A stretch of 64,000 nucleotides of DNA from Larix kaempferi (GCA_027924585.1 BSBM01000307.1:16601501-16665500), one strand, 5' to 3'. Positions 21,717-33,835 are shown, numbered from the stretch's first letter. The notes: generated by a model from the letters alone, not told the origin. Made by a program: numbers and translations.

Positions 21717-21748
21717 TGGTCCTCTGAACCTGCTCATGAAATATTTCT

Positions 21749-22303
21749 ATGAGTCCAAAAATATACTTAGATTCTAAGAAGAGGGATCCTCTATTAGAGG
21801 AAGAAGAGGGATAAGACATCAATTCTACTGAAGGAAAGCTACAAGGAGAGTCAGATCTGTCTCATAATGAAGAAAAGGATGAGTTCAATCTCTTTTTTCA
21901 AATCATGATGAAAGGATTACAAGAAATATCCCACAATATTTTTTAATTTGGAAAAGAGACCAGAGAGTTCTTAGCTCATCAGCTAGGAAGCAAAAATGGA
22001 GAGGGGAGCAACAATGGTACCCCACATGGCGAAATGAAGATCAGTGGTGGCTCTATTTTCTCAAGAACTTAGCCTCACAATCTCCCTAATGAATTCAATA
22101 TGGAATCTCAGCCTCATTCCAATCCTACTATGCTCAATTTTAGTGAAGAACCAAGAGAGGAACCTGAGGTTCGAAATGAAGGTCTTGCTTCATGGGAAGA
22201 CAAATATGTTGAGTACCTAACACTGAATGAAGAATGCAGAAGAGCCTTTCCATTCAAATATTTATATGATCTTCAGTACAAGACCAATTCAAGAGGAAGC
22301 TAG
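21749..22303 (+). pseudogene. Gag N-terminal relic after the LTR
   Basis: An ATG 33 bases after the primer site opens MSPKIYLDSKKRDPLLEEEE, then stops at TAA. The frame continues with charged, glutamate-rich sequence to 22303, including a second open stretch from 22100 (EEPREEPEVRNEGLASWEDK). No capsid motif is reached before similarity is lost near 22560. Taken as gag only from position. Confidence 0.45.
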
Positions 22304-22789
22304 TTGACTCTTTGTTGCAGAACCAGTTAGGACATCATGGATCCTCCCCTCTCCTGGATAGCCCAGTGATGAAATAGATGTCCTCAATGGGATGGAACCA
22401 CTGATTGGGACCAACACAAAATTCTTTCCTATGATGATCCCAGTTTCAGATGAATTGACACAACAATGAAGAGTTTCCCTTGAGGAATGTAGCCTTCTAA
22501 TAGAACTAGGAGACTGACAACCCTCAAAATCTCTCTAGTCTGACTAGAGATGGGGAAAGGATACAAATCCCTCTCCTCTCCCTCTCCCTAGCCTCCCATT
22601 CTCTAACCATGTTGAACTAATCCAGCTATGCACACTCCTACCAAACAGCTTGTCGCCAATCACATCTTTGTTTCACATATAACATGAATTAGTGTCATAA
22701 ATAGATATATAAAAACATGAAATATTTCATTCAATTAAAATCCTATTTAATAACATCAATAATACATTTTTCTCTCAAAACAATATTTT

Positions 22790-23620
22790 TTTAGAAGCGA
22801 TGCACCTCAATAACATAGGTGCATTGCTTTCGGTGCTTTTATACACAAACTACATCGCTAATAGTGGGTTTATATAAAAACTACAACATTTTAACGGTGT
22901 GATGAAATATGTAACGCGCACTGCTATTATGATTCTATATATTTAATATTTATTCCAACGGTGTGCCAATGACTATACGCACTAGGATATTTTCTAAAAT
23001 TTGGTTGCGGTACTCCTAAAGCAAGTGAGTGCACCGAGCACTGGTGCACTGGTGCACTCACGTGCACTAGGAACATCCTTAAATTATTTTTTCGTATGCT
23101 CTATTAACGATGCTCTTTGGGCACATCAGTGCATTGGAAATGGTGCGCTTAATTGATCTGAATGCACTGTTGTTTATTAAATTAATATTTTTATGGAAAT
23201 CAATTCATGGTTCTCCTTGGGCATGTCAAAGCACCGAGAACCGATGCACTGACATGCCAATGAAGCACCATTAAATTATGTTTTTTGGGGGTTCAAAACT
23301 GGTGCGCCTACTACACGTTCGAGCACTGAAAAATGGTGCACTAACGTATACTAATAGCACCGTATAATTAAATGTTTTCATCTACAATTTTTTGTTGATT
23401 GGTGCATTCAATACACATAAGTGCATCGTACTGTCAATGCTCTTCAGTCTCCAACACACCGATAAGTAGTTCAATATTTTAAAATATATTTTCACAATTC
23501 AATGGTGTGTTCGATCCATTCGGTTCGCAATGCTAACGATGCGCCTTGTAAAATATTACAGGGTGCATCGTCAGTCGGTGTGAGCCAAAAGGCTCAAACA
23601 CACTACGCGATTTTGATTTT
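22790..23620. repeat. CACTA subterminal region, gcacc-rich
   Basis: Short GC islands in AT-rich DNA repeat motifs such as ggtgcac, gcaccg and cactggtgca in both orientations, for example at 22800-22840, 23020-23060 and 23230-23260. CACTA elements carry such subterminal repeats as transposase binding sites. Confidence 0.55.
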
Positions 23621-23939
23621 TTTAAATAAGACAATTTGAAGGTCAATTTTCAAAAATAATTCACTAAAAGTTTAAATTATGAAGCAAGAATCAATTTACC
23701 TGTTAAACAACCCATCAGGGAGGCATATTGGCAATGTATAGAAAATTTATATCGTTGCCCACCATTTGGAAAAATTCAAACTAGAGTCAGTAGCCAATAG
23801 CAGTGAGGAATTTGTCCATGTGCACCATGGATGTGAGGGTGTCCAGGTGGGTGAGCTGCAACACCGGTGCAAATGAGCTCAATTGCACTTAAGAGGGTAA
23901 AAGTGAGTTTGATGGCACAGTAATTTTTTTTATATTAAA

Positions 23940-24720
23940 CCCCGCTTCGGCGTGAACGACAGTGAGGCGCACCGTTGCGAGCAGGTTTTAAAATAAATAA
24001 TTAAAAAATATTTTTTTATTTTTTAATAAATAATCTTCGATGCGTTTGGGTGTTGTTCATGCACCAGGTCGTTTTGTATCATCTAACGCATCGGTATGAG
24101 GTTTTAAAAAATAGCATAGGAATAAAATTATAAATTTCTATTTTTAATAAAAAAATTAAGTGGCGTGTTTTGAGTCTCTAATACCCACTGGGGCGTTTAT
24201 ATACTAACGCACCGTTATGAGGCTTTCAGTAAAATTTTGCGAGATGTTTTTAATAAAATAGTTGTATTATTTTAATAAAATATATCTCGATGCGTTCGTT
24301 ATGATTAGATGCACTGGGGAGTTTAATGTAATGAACTCACCGAGATGAGGTATTTACCTAAAAGTTAACATGTTTTTCAATAAAATATTTTTTTTATTAA
24401 AAATTTATACAATATGTTTGTTTCTACTACATGCACCAGGGCATTTAGTATTTGGTAACGCACCGTGTATAGTATTCTAAACAAAATCTCAAGAATATTT
24501 TAATAAAATAATATTTTTTTAATTTTTACTAAAATATAGTGCGAGGCGTTTATGTTTAATGGAACGCACCGGGGCGTTTAAGTTTACTTAATGCAATGGT
24601 TGAGATTTTTTATTTTTTTTGTTTGATGATTTTTTTGGATACGGTGCAACATGGCATATGGCATCTTGGTGCTTCTGTATATGAAATGCACCGGTGTGTT
24701 CACATTAAAATAAGTACACT
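23940..24720. repeat. About six copies of a 125-bp subterminal repeat
   Basis: A unit with gatgcgtt, then tgcacc(a/g)gg(g/t)cgttt, then taacgcacc(g)...tatgagg and an AT-rich stretch recurs with spacing of about 120-130 bp. Copies of the taacgcaccg block fall near 23968, 24082, 24206, 24334, 24460 and 24592. It lies directly before the CACTA terminus and probably binds transposase. Confidence 0.7.
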
Positions 24721-24779
24721 GGAAAAAAACCTTCGCTAAAATCTCCGACCACTCGCCTCTGCTAGACCTATACTATAAA

Positions 24780-24848
24780 GAGATATTTGGACTCTTTTGA
24801 GCGGAGCATCTGCTATAACCTCCACTAAAGGGAATTTTCCTTGTAGTG
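24780..24848 (+). repeat. CACTA right terminal inverted repeat
   Basis: The last bases, ttttccttgtagtg, read CACTACAAGGAAAA on the minus strand, the typical CACTA end. Just inside it the minus strand repeats ttagtggagg and ctccgctc. The 3-bp duplication would be caa (24849-24851), but its partner at the left end was not found. Confidence 0.8.
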
Positions 24849-24865
24849 CAATCACTCGCTGGTAA

Positions 24866-25580
24866 GTGTTCTACCCTTTAATTATTCAATTTTGGAGAGA
24901 CTCATCACAAAATTTAGGCTTACTTAATATACATAATGGAATAAGTCTAGAAGATTGTCTTTCAACATGGTTCCAAAGGAAGTATTTGAAAGATTTAAGG
25001 GTCCTTCCGTTCCTTCTTATGTGGGAAATTTGGATTGTTATAAATTCTTTACTTTTTGAAGACAAATAGATTCCCACTTTTAAGGTCTCAACTAAAATCT
25101 TCAAAATGGACTCCCTCTAGGAATCCTTGACCTATAGGATATTTATTCATTAACAAGTCCACTCCATTGGGTTTTTGGATGGAGTAGGTCAAGTGGATGA
25201 AAATATGGGTGGATTGGTTGGTCTATTATACATCTCATACAACCACTATTTCGGATTCAAGGCAAGGATTGGGCCCATAACAAACAACTTTTCAAAACTT
25301 ATGGCTCTCCATTCACTCCTAATGATAGTTATGGACAAAGAGATCTGACATATCCATGTCTTTGGTGACTCGCCTTTGGTCATCAAGTAGATGTAACATT
25401 CTCAATAAATCCACAATGTGGCACTTCAACAACTAGCCATTCATCTCAAGGAAAATTCTATTCTATTCGAGGTGATTTCATGGACACATATTTATAGGGA
25501 GTTGAACTCTGATGTTAACAGTTTATCAAAACAAGGCTTGCTTTAGGAACCAATGTTACTCTGGTTAGATGAACATGGTA
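24866..25580 (+). pseudogene. L1-type LINE ORF2 3' end (RT zinc-binding and RNase H)
   Basis: The frame gives a zf-RVT-like end: QFWRDSSQNLGLLN, DCLSTWFQRKYL and FLLMWEIWIVINSLLFEDK. An RNase H (RVT_3) relic follows, with KLMALHSLL, HIHVFGDSPLVIK (catalytic Asp in GDS) and WTHIYRELNSDVNSLSKQGL. Several stops break it. Plant L1 elements carry an RNase H after RT. The 5' part is missing: the CACTA end abuts it at 24848. Confidence 0.8.
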
Positions 25581-26098
25581 ATTAAATCATCAATGAGTCC
25601 AAGCAATTGTTGCAATTTATCTTTAACATTATGTCTTGTTGTTTAGTTTCATAACTTAGGCTATTGTTTAGACTTGTTACATGTTGATTTTGGGATGACT
25701 ATATATGTAAATTCACTTTCCTTTGGAGCAAACATTTTGTTGTTTGAAAAGTGTACAAGCACTAGATAATGATAAGTTTTTAATCATATGTAGCCAAGTT
25801 GGTACTTAAACTTCTATGTATTTTATGCCTAGCACCCAAAGAATGTGTTTTGTGCTCTACTATGAATATAAAATGCATTTTTTTCTTTGGAAAAACACAT
25901 TACTCATTTTGAGGCTAATTAATAGTCCACGGGAGTCACGAAAATCACAGGAAATTTTCATCTTCCTTTGAGACCTTCATTGACACATAAGGATGATATC
26001 ATCCGCAAAATTCATGATCATTACAGTAACATTTGAAACAATATAAGTTTAATTCATCGTGGTCTTGGCGATACAAAACTTCTTTAATTCCTCATATA

Positions 26099-26308
26099 TA
26101 TGTCAAAAAAAGCCCAATGAGTAAGCTCAACTAGCGGTCACTAATGTCGTTAGAGATTTGGTTAATTTCATGAAATCATATACTCAATTCGAATCCCCCT
26201 TAGTTAGATGCACTAGTCCATGTTGACGAGTTTATTAGACTTATTATCCACAAATATGAATTTTCCTAGGAAAAAAATTCCTTGAAAAAAAAAAAAAAAA
26301 AAAAAAAA
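26099..26308 (+). mobile_element. tRNA-derived SINE with poly(A) tail
   Basis: A 210-bp unit ends in 24 A residues (26285-26308). An 8-bp duplication, ctcatata, flanks it at 26091-26098 and 26309-26316. Inside are RNA polymerase III promoter boxes: an A box at about 26123-26134 (aagctcaactag) and a B box at 26186-26196 (aattcgaatcc; consensus ggttcganncc), about 50 bases apart. SINEs borrow LINE enzymes to move. The intact tail and duplication suggest a fairly recent insertion, just downstream of a LINE relic. Confidence 0.85.
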
Positions 26309-26362
26309 CTCATATAAAACTAATAATCATGTGAAAATGACCGATAAAAAGTACACCTATCA

Positions 26363-26502
26363 TTTTCTACAATGAACCATTAAATAATAACAACAAATAT
26401 TATAATTAGATTTTGGAAACCTAAACTATTATTTTTCTACGATGAACCATTAAATAATAACAACAAATATTATAATTAGATTTGGAAAACCTAAATCATT
26501 TT
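26363..26502. repeat. 70-bp tandem duplication
   Basis: Two adjacent copies of an AT-rich 70-bp unit start at 26363 and 26433 with the phrase ttttctac(a/g)atgaacc. They differ at only a few bases, so the duplication is recent. Confidence 0.9.
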
Positions 26503-26509
26503 GTCTTGG

Positions 26510-27520
26510 ATGAACTGAATGGGCATTGTAACTCGGAGGACTAGAAATTCTATCCAGAGGTGCTGAACACGGAGTGTAATTTGCTGAGAATGGAGAAGGA
26601 AGTTGCGGTTAGGCAGTGGAAACATGATTATATGTTGATAATTGAATTGTGCTCAAATGCCTTAGACTATTTGGTTGGGAGTCACAATAGCATTGAATTA
26701 TTGCATTAAATTAAATTTAATGCCATAGACAACAACAATTATACGTGGTATTTTTAGAAATTTTAGTTTTAAAAATCAATTTTATTTATTTTTTAAGTTT
26801 GATAACTAAAATCATTCTATAAGTGATTTATGCTTCATTAGACATGTCCTTCACCAATAAACAAACTAGAATATTATATTTTAAAAATTCTTAAACTTAT
26901 TTTAAATTCTTAAAATATTATGTTTAATATAAAAATATTTGAAAACTTTATACAACTTTGCAAAAATTACAAAATTTATATGTCAAAAAGTAAATTAATA
27001 GTTTGTTTGACTAATGAATGGTTAGTATATATCCGTGCACGCAGGGAATAATAATTGTCTACATAATGGGCTTTGGCAACGATTCCTAAATATATAGGAT
27101 GGAAATTAATATGCATAAAAGATGGCTTCGCTTAGAGTTTGATAGATATGCTTATGCACGATTATGTGACTATACATGATAGCTATGTAACTTTTATTTA
27201 TTTAGTATAATATATATTTTTAAAATTTTATTTAGTAATTTTAACATTTTGAAAATAGTATTTAAGATAAATCAAATTATTTTTATCACTAAAAACAAAC
27301 TTATTACAGAATTAGAATTGAAAGTGAAAGGATACACTTTTTATTTCCATCTACTCAAATTACATCTACATAAGCACAAACAATTATAATATACATACTA
27401 TGAAAAATAAACAAAATAAACATTATATGTAAAAAATAGCCTTATATCACCTAAGAGGGGAAGCTAAATTATATTTTAGTTGTCAACTAGTAAATTTGGA
27501 CTTGCACTTAGGTTCATTAT
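26510..27520. other. AT-rich spacer, nothing recognised
   Basis: No coding family, promoter or repeat was recognised between the 70-bp duplication and the solo LTR. Confidence 0.4.
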
Positions 27521-27526
27521 TATTAA

Positions 27527-28959
27527 TGTAATGTACCCTTCCATCATCCAATGCCGGGAAGGGAACGTTAACAACACACCGGCATTTGGCAGATTTAGCC
27601 CCAATATTTATACTCATAAATATACAACAATTAAAAACTTGTGTGTGCAGATTCAACTCAATATAAACACAGTGGAATTAAGCATAATAATACACAGAAG
27701 CATAGATTCGCATCAGCATATTTATCCCAAGCAATCAACAGGCAGAGAATTCAATCCCCTTCTTATGCTACTTCATATCCTTTTCATTAACATGCAGAAT
27801 AATCATTCAAATACCACATTGCAGAATACAGAATATATATATAAATTAAAATCACAGAGAGCACTTATCTTGCAACGCAAATGTCCAACGACTGGCTACG
27901 TGAGAGCAACGTTCCACCCGACCATAGATCTATGTCCAGCCTGTATTTTTTCAGCTGAGAGATCACCCCCAAGCTGGGTTGTGTATCCACTAAGGAGGAA
28001 CTAGATGGCTTACTCACAGTCAGGGTTTCACTCAAACAACCATGCTAAGCCAACACACAGTTGGGTTTTTCAAGCATGCAATAGGAGATGGAGGAGGATG
28101 CTAGTCCCCTGAGCTCCATCCCAGATCCACATACACTTCAAGCTAGACTCAACAATCCCATCCTCTGTTCATACATCCACACTTGGATTTCTCACAACTC
28201 TGTCACAAATAACCCCAAATCCATCACTGATTTTCTGGGCTGTTAAAACTGGGTTTTCCCCTGGATTTTGGGGTAGCTATTGCTCCCAAATTCGTCCCAA
28301 GGTTCATACCAATGGATTCCCCATTGGATTTCACTGTCCAATACCCAATCTGGGCGTTTTTGGTCTTCCAAAATCTAGGTTCTCTCAAGGTCGCGATTTC
28401 TGGTTTTCTCCCTCATGGGAGCTCGTTTTTTGGATGGATAATGATGCTGGGTTCCCCCACCATGGAATGGGGATGAGAATGAAGTCATCTCCCATGAGAT
28501 GTACAAGAAAACAGAGCTCATAACTACCCATACGAATTTCTGGGCTGCCCATGCTTCATTGAAGCCATGGGCTGAAATCTCAACCACTTCCTTACAACAG
28601 GCATAAATGTCATCTAGTGAAGTCAATGGGTTCTCATAATGACATGTGGCAGCCTAGGGTTTAGTCCCATAGCCCCCTCACCACTCCCTAGTGGATACAC
28701 GTGGCCCCTTCTCATTTGTTGCCTCCGTAGCTAGTTTTGGTATTTTATATTGCATGATGTTTATTTACATCCTATTACAATTTCCATGGCTTAAAAGCAC
28801 ATGGGCATCAAATATCAATGCTTGCCCTTTAAATAAAATTCGGGCTTTCACTAGCGGGGCCTTGGCCTTGAGCTCCACGCTAGGAAAACATACATCACAT
28901 GTACACATTATTTACATTAAAGGCTAATATATCCTAAGGGTCGAATTGGGGGTATTACA
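27527..28959. mobile_element. Solo LTR (1433 bp) with 5-bp target duplication
   Basis: The segment starts TGTAATGTACCC and ends GGTATTACA, and is flanked by attaa at 27522-27526 and 28960-28964. No coding or primer site is present, so it is a solo LTR left after recombination between two LTRs. The minus-strand start TGTAATACCCCC resembles common plant Gypsy LTR starts, favouring minus orientation, but this is not proven. Frames inside it are chance. Confidence 0.85.
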
Positions 28960-28964
28960 ATTAA

Positions 28965-30200
28965 TAATTCAATATTTTGTCACCTTTGTTAATGAAACCA
29001 TTTTTTTTAATCATAGAGAGTGGTTGATGATAACGATGTTTATTGTTTTCTAAGATGAATAAATTTTATTGGATAGATAAATGGAATAAGATTAAATATT
29101 TTTAAAAATATCATTTTATATTCAAACATGGTGTAATTAACAAGATTAAGAGGTTCAAGATTCCTCAATGAATAGGGATGAGGAATTATTTGGAATATTA
29201 CAAAGATCCTTTGGATGGTTGATCTATCTTCATTAGAGGACCCTAGTTCACCTTTTCTACTTGAAGATGTTGTTTGAGGACCAAGTGGTAATAATGAGGG
29301 TTAGACGAGCACCAACTAATCCTTGGTATTACAAAAGAATGGGCAAATGAAGAGGTAAGTATTGTCAGTAAGGACAAATCTATTAGGACTAACATATTCG
29401 ATACGAGGACTTTTGAAGTCCTGTCTATATAGGAAGACTATCAGATAGTCCATATTATTTTGGTTAATAAACCCATATGCTCAAAATTCCATTCTTCATC
29501 TCCCTGCTTTACACCAGGTTTGAAGGTGTTGTTCTAGGCCTTTAGCATCTAGAGAAAATAAGCTTCACAATATCTATGAATTGATTTGAATGAATATTAG
29601 AGGGGAGCCACCATATGAATGTCTTATGGATCAAAGAATTGGGAGGAGGGGAATACTTTGAACTGAACACCCGCAAATCTAGTAACTCAAGGAGACAAGG
29701 AATTGGGATGAAGAGGAAGCAACATGGGTTAGCAAATCAGGGGGCACAATGTAAAAACAAAAGAACCAAAAGGTTAACATGGTGCTTGGTAAAGATATTC
29801 GGATGCACCAAGAAGTTGGTTTGGAAAATAGAGCCCTCATGGGTAGGGATTTGGGTCGGCATATATTAGAACCAAGCCTTAAGGAGTAGATCAACATAGA
29901 CCTATAAGCCTCATCTCGCTTATATCCTAGAATACCACATTCTAGTGTGTACTTTGATTTATTATGTTATTTTAAGGCTTCGGTTCCTTGGTAGTGTCTA
30001 TGTAGATCTTCTTTTCCTTCTTGGAAGCTTTCTTGGTACTAAGGATGTTGATATTGTTTCACATTTGATGGTTTCCCTTCCTTCTATACACCCATGTCAT
30101 CAATATTCTTCTAAGAGATAATGTCATCCTCTACCCTTTGTGCTTGGCCTTTGATTACTCTCGCCTTTGACATAATACCATCATAGTTGACATGTACATA
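28965..30200. other. Unassigned old repetitive DNA
   Basis: No family was recognised. A frame at 29615-29869 has no known domain. The right part (from about 29900) probably belongs to the internal region of the minus-strand LTR element whose gag start is at 30446. Confidence 0.35.
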
Positions 30201-30206
30201 TTCAAG

Positions 30207-30446
30207 CTAGAGTACAACTTCTTCAATTATTTTTTCGTGACCTTCTAGAAGATTGTCTTTCTTCTCCTTTTGAAAATGCAATGTGATGGTATTCATCAAA
30301 TTCTTACGTCCTTCTTCAATTCTAGATTCCATTTCTAATTTTGCCTCATCCAGCTTTAGATATTTTTCAATCATCCTACAAATTTGTTCTTCGAGCCTTG
30401 GTAGTCTCTTCATCCAAGATAATTGTTTTTTATTGACATTGACCAT
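30207..30446 (-). pseudogene. Gag-like coiled-coil N-terminus
   Basis: A 79-codon frame, about 235 bases after the primer site. It is Lys/Glu-rich with heptad-like Leu/Ile spacing (RLEEQICRMIEKYLKLDEAK, EMESRIEEGRKNLM), suggesting a coiled coil. Position after LTR and primer site points to gag, but no capsid motif is reached. Confidence 0.4.
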
Positions 30447-30681
30447 GCTTCTTTTGTTCTTTTAATCATGTTTGAGACTTATTTTTGGACTAATCAAAAG
30501 CCCCAACTTCCACGAACTGTAACTCTAAAAGTATAGCGAATTGGGACCTAAAGTTTTTAACATTATTTCTTCGTTGTGTCTCCTAAGACTTCTTAAAATT
30601 TTGTTGTGGACACATCCTAGAAAAAAATTGTAGCGAAAATGGCCATATGATTCATTTTGAAGGACCCAAGACAAGGACCCT

Positions 30682-30697
30682 ATGCTATGATACCAAA
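30682..30697 (-). promoter_or_regulatory. Primer-binding site (tRNA-Met type)
   Basis: On the minus strand the LTR end cataaca is followed by tttggtatcatagcat, one base off the initiator tRNA-Met complement. It is the same variant (tggtatcatagc) found at 21704. Confidence 0.7.
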
Positions 30698-31097
30698 TGT
30701 TATGAACCAAATCCTTAGAATATCACAGTAAATTAGAGTACACACCATGCACATAGATGTAAATGATAGCACAATAAATCAAAGTACACACCATGCACAT
30801 AAATGTAAATGTGGAGCAAAACTACAAGATATATAAGAGAGATGAGTTATAAATTATCTCCTTAAATAATATGAGAACCTCCTCCAAATACCCCAATAAA
30901 TTTTATATATCCAATTCACATCTTCCTCTCAACAATGGGTACATGACCTACTCATTACACATGTGGGCCCTTCAGTAGGCCGATCATTATTACATATACA
31001 TTTACTTTGTTACCTATACATTTAATCCCATATATTCCCCCCTTGGGGTCATACCATATACATTTAACCCCAAGTATGCCCCCCTTGGGTCATAACA
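30698..31097 (-). repeat. LTR, 400 bp, minus orientation
   Basis: On the minus strand it starts TGTTATGACCC and ends TTCATAACA, giving matching inverted termini. It contains a short direct repeat around acaccatgcacat (30745-30810) and two copies of catttaaccccaagtatgcccccc-like sequence near 31020-31080. Confidence 0.75.
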
Positions 31098-31299
31098 TTT
31101 ATAGTCAAATAGGATGAGGATGCAATAGGAATGTTAGGTAGACGGTTTTAATGGAACAACACATTGTTGTCACTTCATTGATGGAGATGAGCTTTGACTC
31201 GAGGGTGGAGAAGTTATTTTTGTAGCCAATTTGGATGAAATCGCCTAGTTTACCTTTGGAGAATTCACAGATGTGTGTAAAGAAATCGGGAAATCCATC

Positions 31300-31512
31300 A
31301 ATACATTCTTGGAATTTGATGGAAATTTTCAACACTCAAGCCATTATTTGATAGCACACATCCCTATGGAGGTTGACTTATGATATGGGTTGGTAGATAA
31401 AATAACTCTAGTGTCCACGGTAAGACTTATTGGGCCATTGACTACGTTGGAGTTGCATTTCATTGTGCACAGTGTTGCACCAATGGCCATTTAGGCAGTG
31501 ATTGCATGTTTA
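31300..31512 (+). pseudogene. LINE ORF1 end with CCHC knuckle
   Basis: The frame reads IDYVGVAFHCAQC followed by CTNGHLGSDC, an intact C-x2-C-x4-H-x4-C knuckle (31464-31505). The preceding IDYxGVxFxC phrase is the usual link from the DUF4283 domain to the knuckle in plant L1 ORF1 proteins. The DUF4283 part itself is badly decayed. Confidence 0.7.
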
Positions 31513-32569
31513 ATTTCACGATGAAAGTATCAAAGTGGAAGGACCTCAAAGTTTTTTCACTGACTTAAGATAATTTCTCATCTTTGTAGGAGGAAAAAAC
31601 ATTGTGTTTCCAAATATAAGTGATAATGGAGTGAATGACAGCTCATGGAGACTTAGGTGCATTACCCAGTCATGCCAAATATATCACACTAGCTACAATG
31701 GACTCAAGAAATGAGATTTCTATGGAGACATCACCATCCTATGAATTGGGTAAGTCATTTACAATCCCACCAAGACTGGTGAGTTTTATAAACTAGTGTT
31801 AGGATTTAGACATAGAAACTTGGCCAAATTTGAGTAGCCATAAGGGGCCCTTTTATGTGGGGGATAAAATTTCAAGTTCTAAAATGAAAGGAGGTTAACC
31901 CATAGCTTCAAGACTAGAGTAATTTAAAGGGGGGCATAGGGAGGATGAGTCCAACTAGATCACTTTGACCAGCAAGGAGAAAAAAGGTGATGTCCTTGAA
32001 TAAACCTCTACCTTTGGAAGGGAGGGTAATGCCTCCCTTGATCAATCTCGATGCCCACCATGATCTAGACAAGTTGCATATGGCTTAGCAAAATAACAAA
32101 TTGAAGGTGGATTAGGCTTGGATATGAACAAGGAGACTCAAATCTCTACTAGAGGTATAAAATATCACATGTTTATTGCCCAAAGAAAAGCTAGAAAATA
32201 AATCCATCAGGGAAACATAAGACCGTAGAAATCCCCCCTATAGTAAGCCATGCCCTTAAGAAGGTTTCCCCATGATTATAAAATCCTTTAATATTAGGGA
32301 TTTAGGCAACCTTGTAACAAAAAGGCCTTAACTGGCTATTGGATTTACACAAGCTTGGGATAGTTCTTATTTAGGATACTATGGGTGATGGTTCAATGTT
32401 TTAGGGAGAATTGACTAAGTTTATGAAGGATTGGGACTTTATCTGGGTAGATCAACTCTTCAACAATAAGATGGGAGAAGCGGTCTTTTACATTAACTAA
32501 CTCAAATATATTTGATGTAGGTATTGGAGCAGAGATCTCTTCTTTGGAGATGGGGGCCTTATAATGCCA

Positions 32570-32960
32570 TCAATATTTATGGCCCTATGTGAATAGGGTT
32601 GGATATCGGTTGCGACTATTTGTATAAGCACATTTTAGAAAGATGAATATAATTACAGGAGTGGACCAAAATTTCATAATTAATGGAGTTTAGATTTGTG
32701 GTAGTGCTACCAAAGTTGACCCTTTAGTTGATTTCTTTCTTAACAAATTAAAAGAAGTTAGATTAGTAGATGTAGAACTTGTGAGACTAGACCTTACTTG
32801 GAGGAATCAAAGGATTGATGAGGCAAGGGTGGCAAAGAGACTTTATAATTTATATATTTTTGTCTCTCGCTCTCTCATAAATAATCAAGTTAGAATTAGA
32901 GCATGGGTGGAAATAGATGTTGACTTTGACCATCATCCAATCTTTGTGTAGTTAGTGAAG
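32570..32960 (+). pseudogene. LINE endonuclease C-terminal part (relic)
   Basis: The frame has INIYGPM, then DFFLNKLKEVRLVDVELV, LDLTWRNQR and DVDFDHHPIFV. These match the late endonuclease blocks (TW.N.R; SDHxPI). The GDFN block is not seen. Stops are present. Confidence 0.7.
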
Positions 32961-33379
32961 AAGGAGAACAAACCCTCAAACCCAATTATAATTTGCTATT
33001 GGAAGAAGAATTTATCAATTTGATAAATATTTGTGAAAGCATTGATGCCCCCTTGAGAGAATAAGCTAGCATTTAGTTTGTATCCAACCTCAAACAAGGA
33101 AAAATTATTGCTTCATCTTGGGCTTATGCCAAGAGAACAAAATATGACCATGAAATAATTATGTTGAAGTTCAATATTGTGGACATTTATAACGAAGAGA
33201 CAACATGACGTATAAATGAATAGTCAAAATCAAACCTAAACTCTCTAGAGCAAAAGAGGAGGAAAAGCCTATCAGAAAAGGAAGTCATGTGTAGACTAAA
33301 GTGATGAGCTATATGGCCAGCTCAAGATGATGATAAAACATTTTTTTCACAATTTCACAAACCATAATAAAAACATCAA

Positions 33380-33835
33380 TACGGGGTGAGTTGAAAGAAT
33401 ACCAGTCTATTCCTTTTATGGTCATGTGGGGTATTTGAATTGCCATAAATGCCTCTATATTTGGAGACAAAACCATCCCAGTCTTTCAAACTTTCTTCTA
33501 AGGTTTGAGCTATAGTTAAAATGTGGAAACCTTCTCAAATTCTTGCAATGGATAGATCGATGGGTGAAGTATTAGTGGAAAGGTATTACGCTTAGGGGGT
33601 TTCCGATGGATACTATCAAGGCTCAGAATCTACAAGTAGTTTCATAGATGCCCTATTTCTCTATGAATCACACTATTTTATTTAAAAGAAAACTTAGGTA
33701 GGTCCTCCAACAATTTTGGGGAGATTATGGCACTAAAATTTCCTTTAAAATCCACATTAGATAGAGGATAGGTTCAGCTCCAAGTCTTTGGAGACTCTTT
33801 AATGGCGATTAAATCAATGAATAATTAAATTTTGG
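33380..33835 (+). pseudogene. LINE ORF2 zinc-binding and RNase H end (relic)
   Basis: The frame gives SIPFMVMWGI, IAINASIFGDKT (the xxWxIWxxRNxxxF block) and then IMALKFPLKSTLDRG with LQVFGDSLMAIKSMNN, an RNase H relic with GDS. It resembles 24866-25580 in layout, so two separate L1 3' ends lie in the window. Confidence 0.65.

Larger units (their letters stand above)
13927..24848 (+). mobile_element. CACTA (En/Spm) transposon relic
   Basis: Coding relics on the + strand read tnp2, DUF4218 and DUF4216 in the usual CACTA order (13927-17384). The right end is marked by GC-rich subterminal repeats up to 24720 and a terminus ending ccttgtagtg at 24848, whose reverse complement is the canonical CACTACAAGG. 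The left end was not found, so the start given is only the first coding relic. A truncated LTR element (20095 to about 22560) and AT-rich DNA lie inside, so the unit is old and modified. Confidence 0.75.
30207..31097 (-). mobile_element. Minus-strand LTR retrotransposon, 5' end only
   Basis: The parts are a 400-bp LTR (30698-31097), a primer site directly next to it (30682-30697) and a gag-like frame (30446-30207). No 3' LTR or pol was found, so the element is truncated on the left; its true left limit is unknown. Confidence 0.65.

Noticed and set aside
26101-26200. A functional tRNA gene
   Set aside because: Only Pol III box-like words are present; there is no cloverleaf, and a poly(A) tail and target duplication show a SINE.
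27480-28004. 174-codon frame on the + strand
   Set aside because: It begins before the solo LTR, crosses its border and shows no domain.
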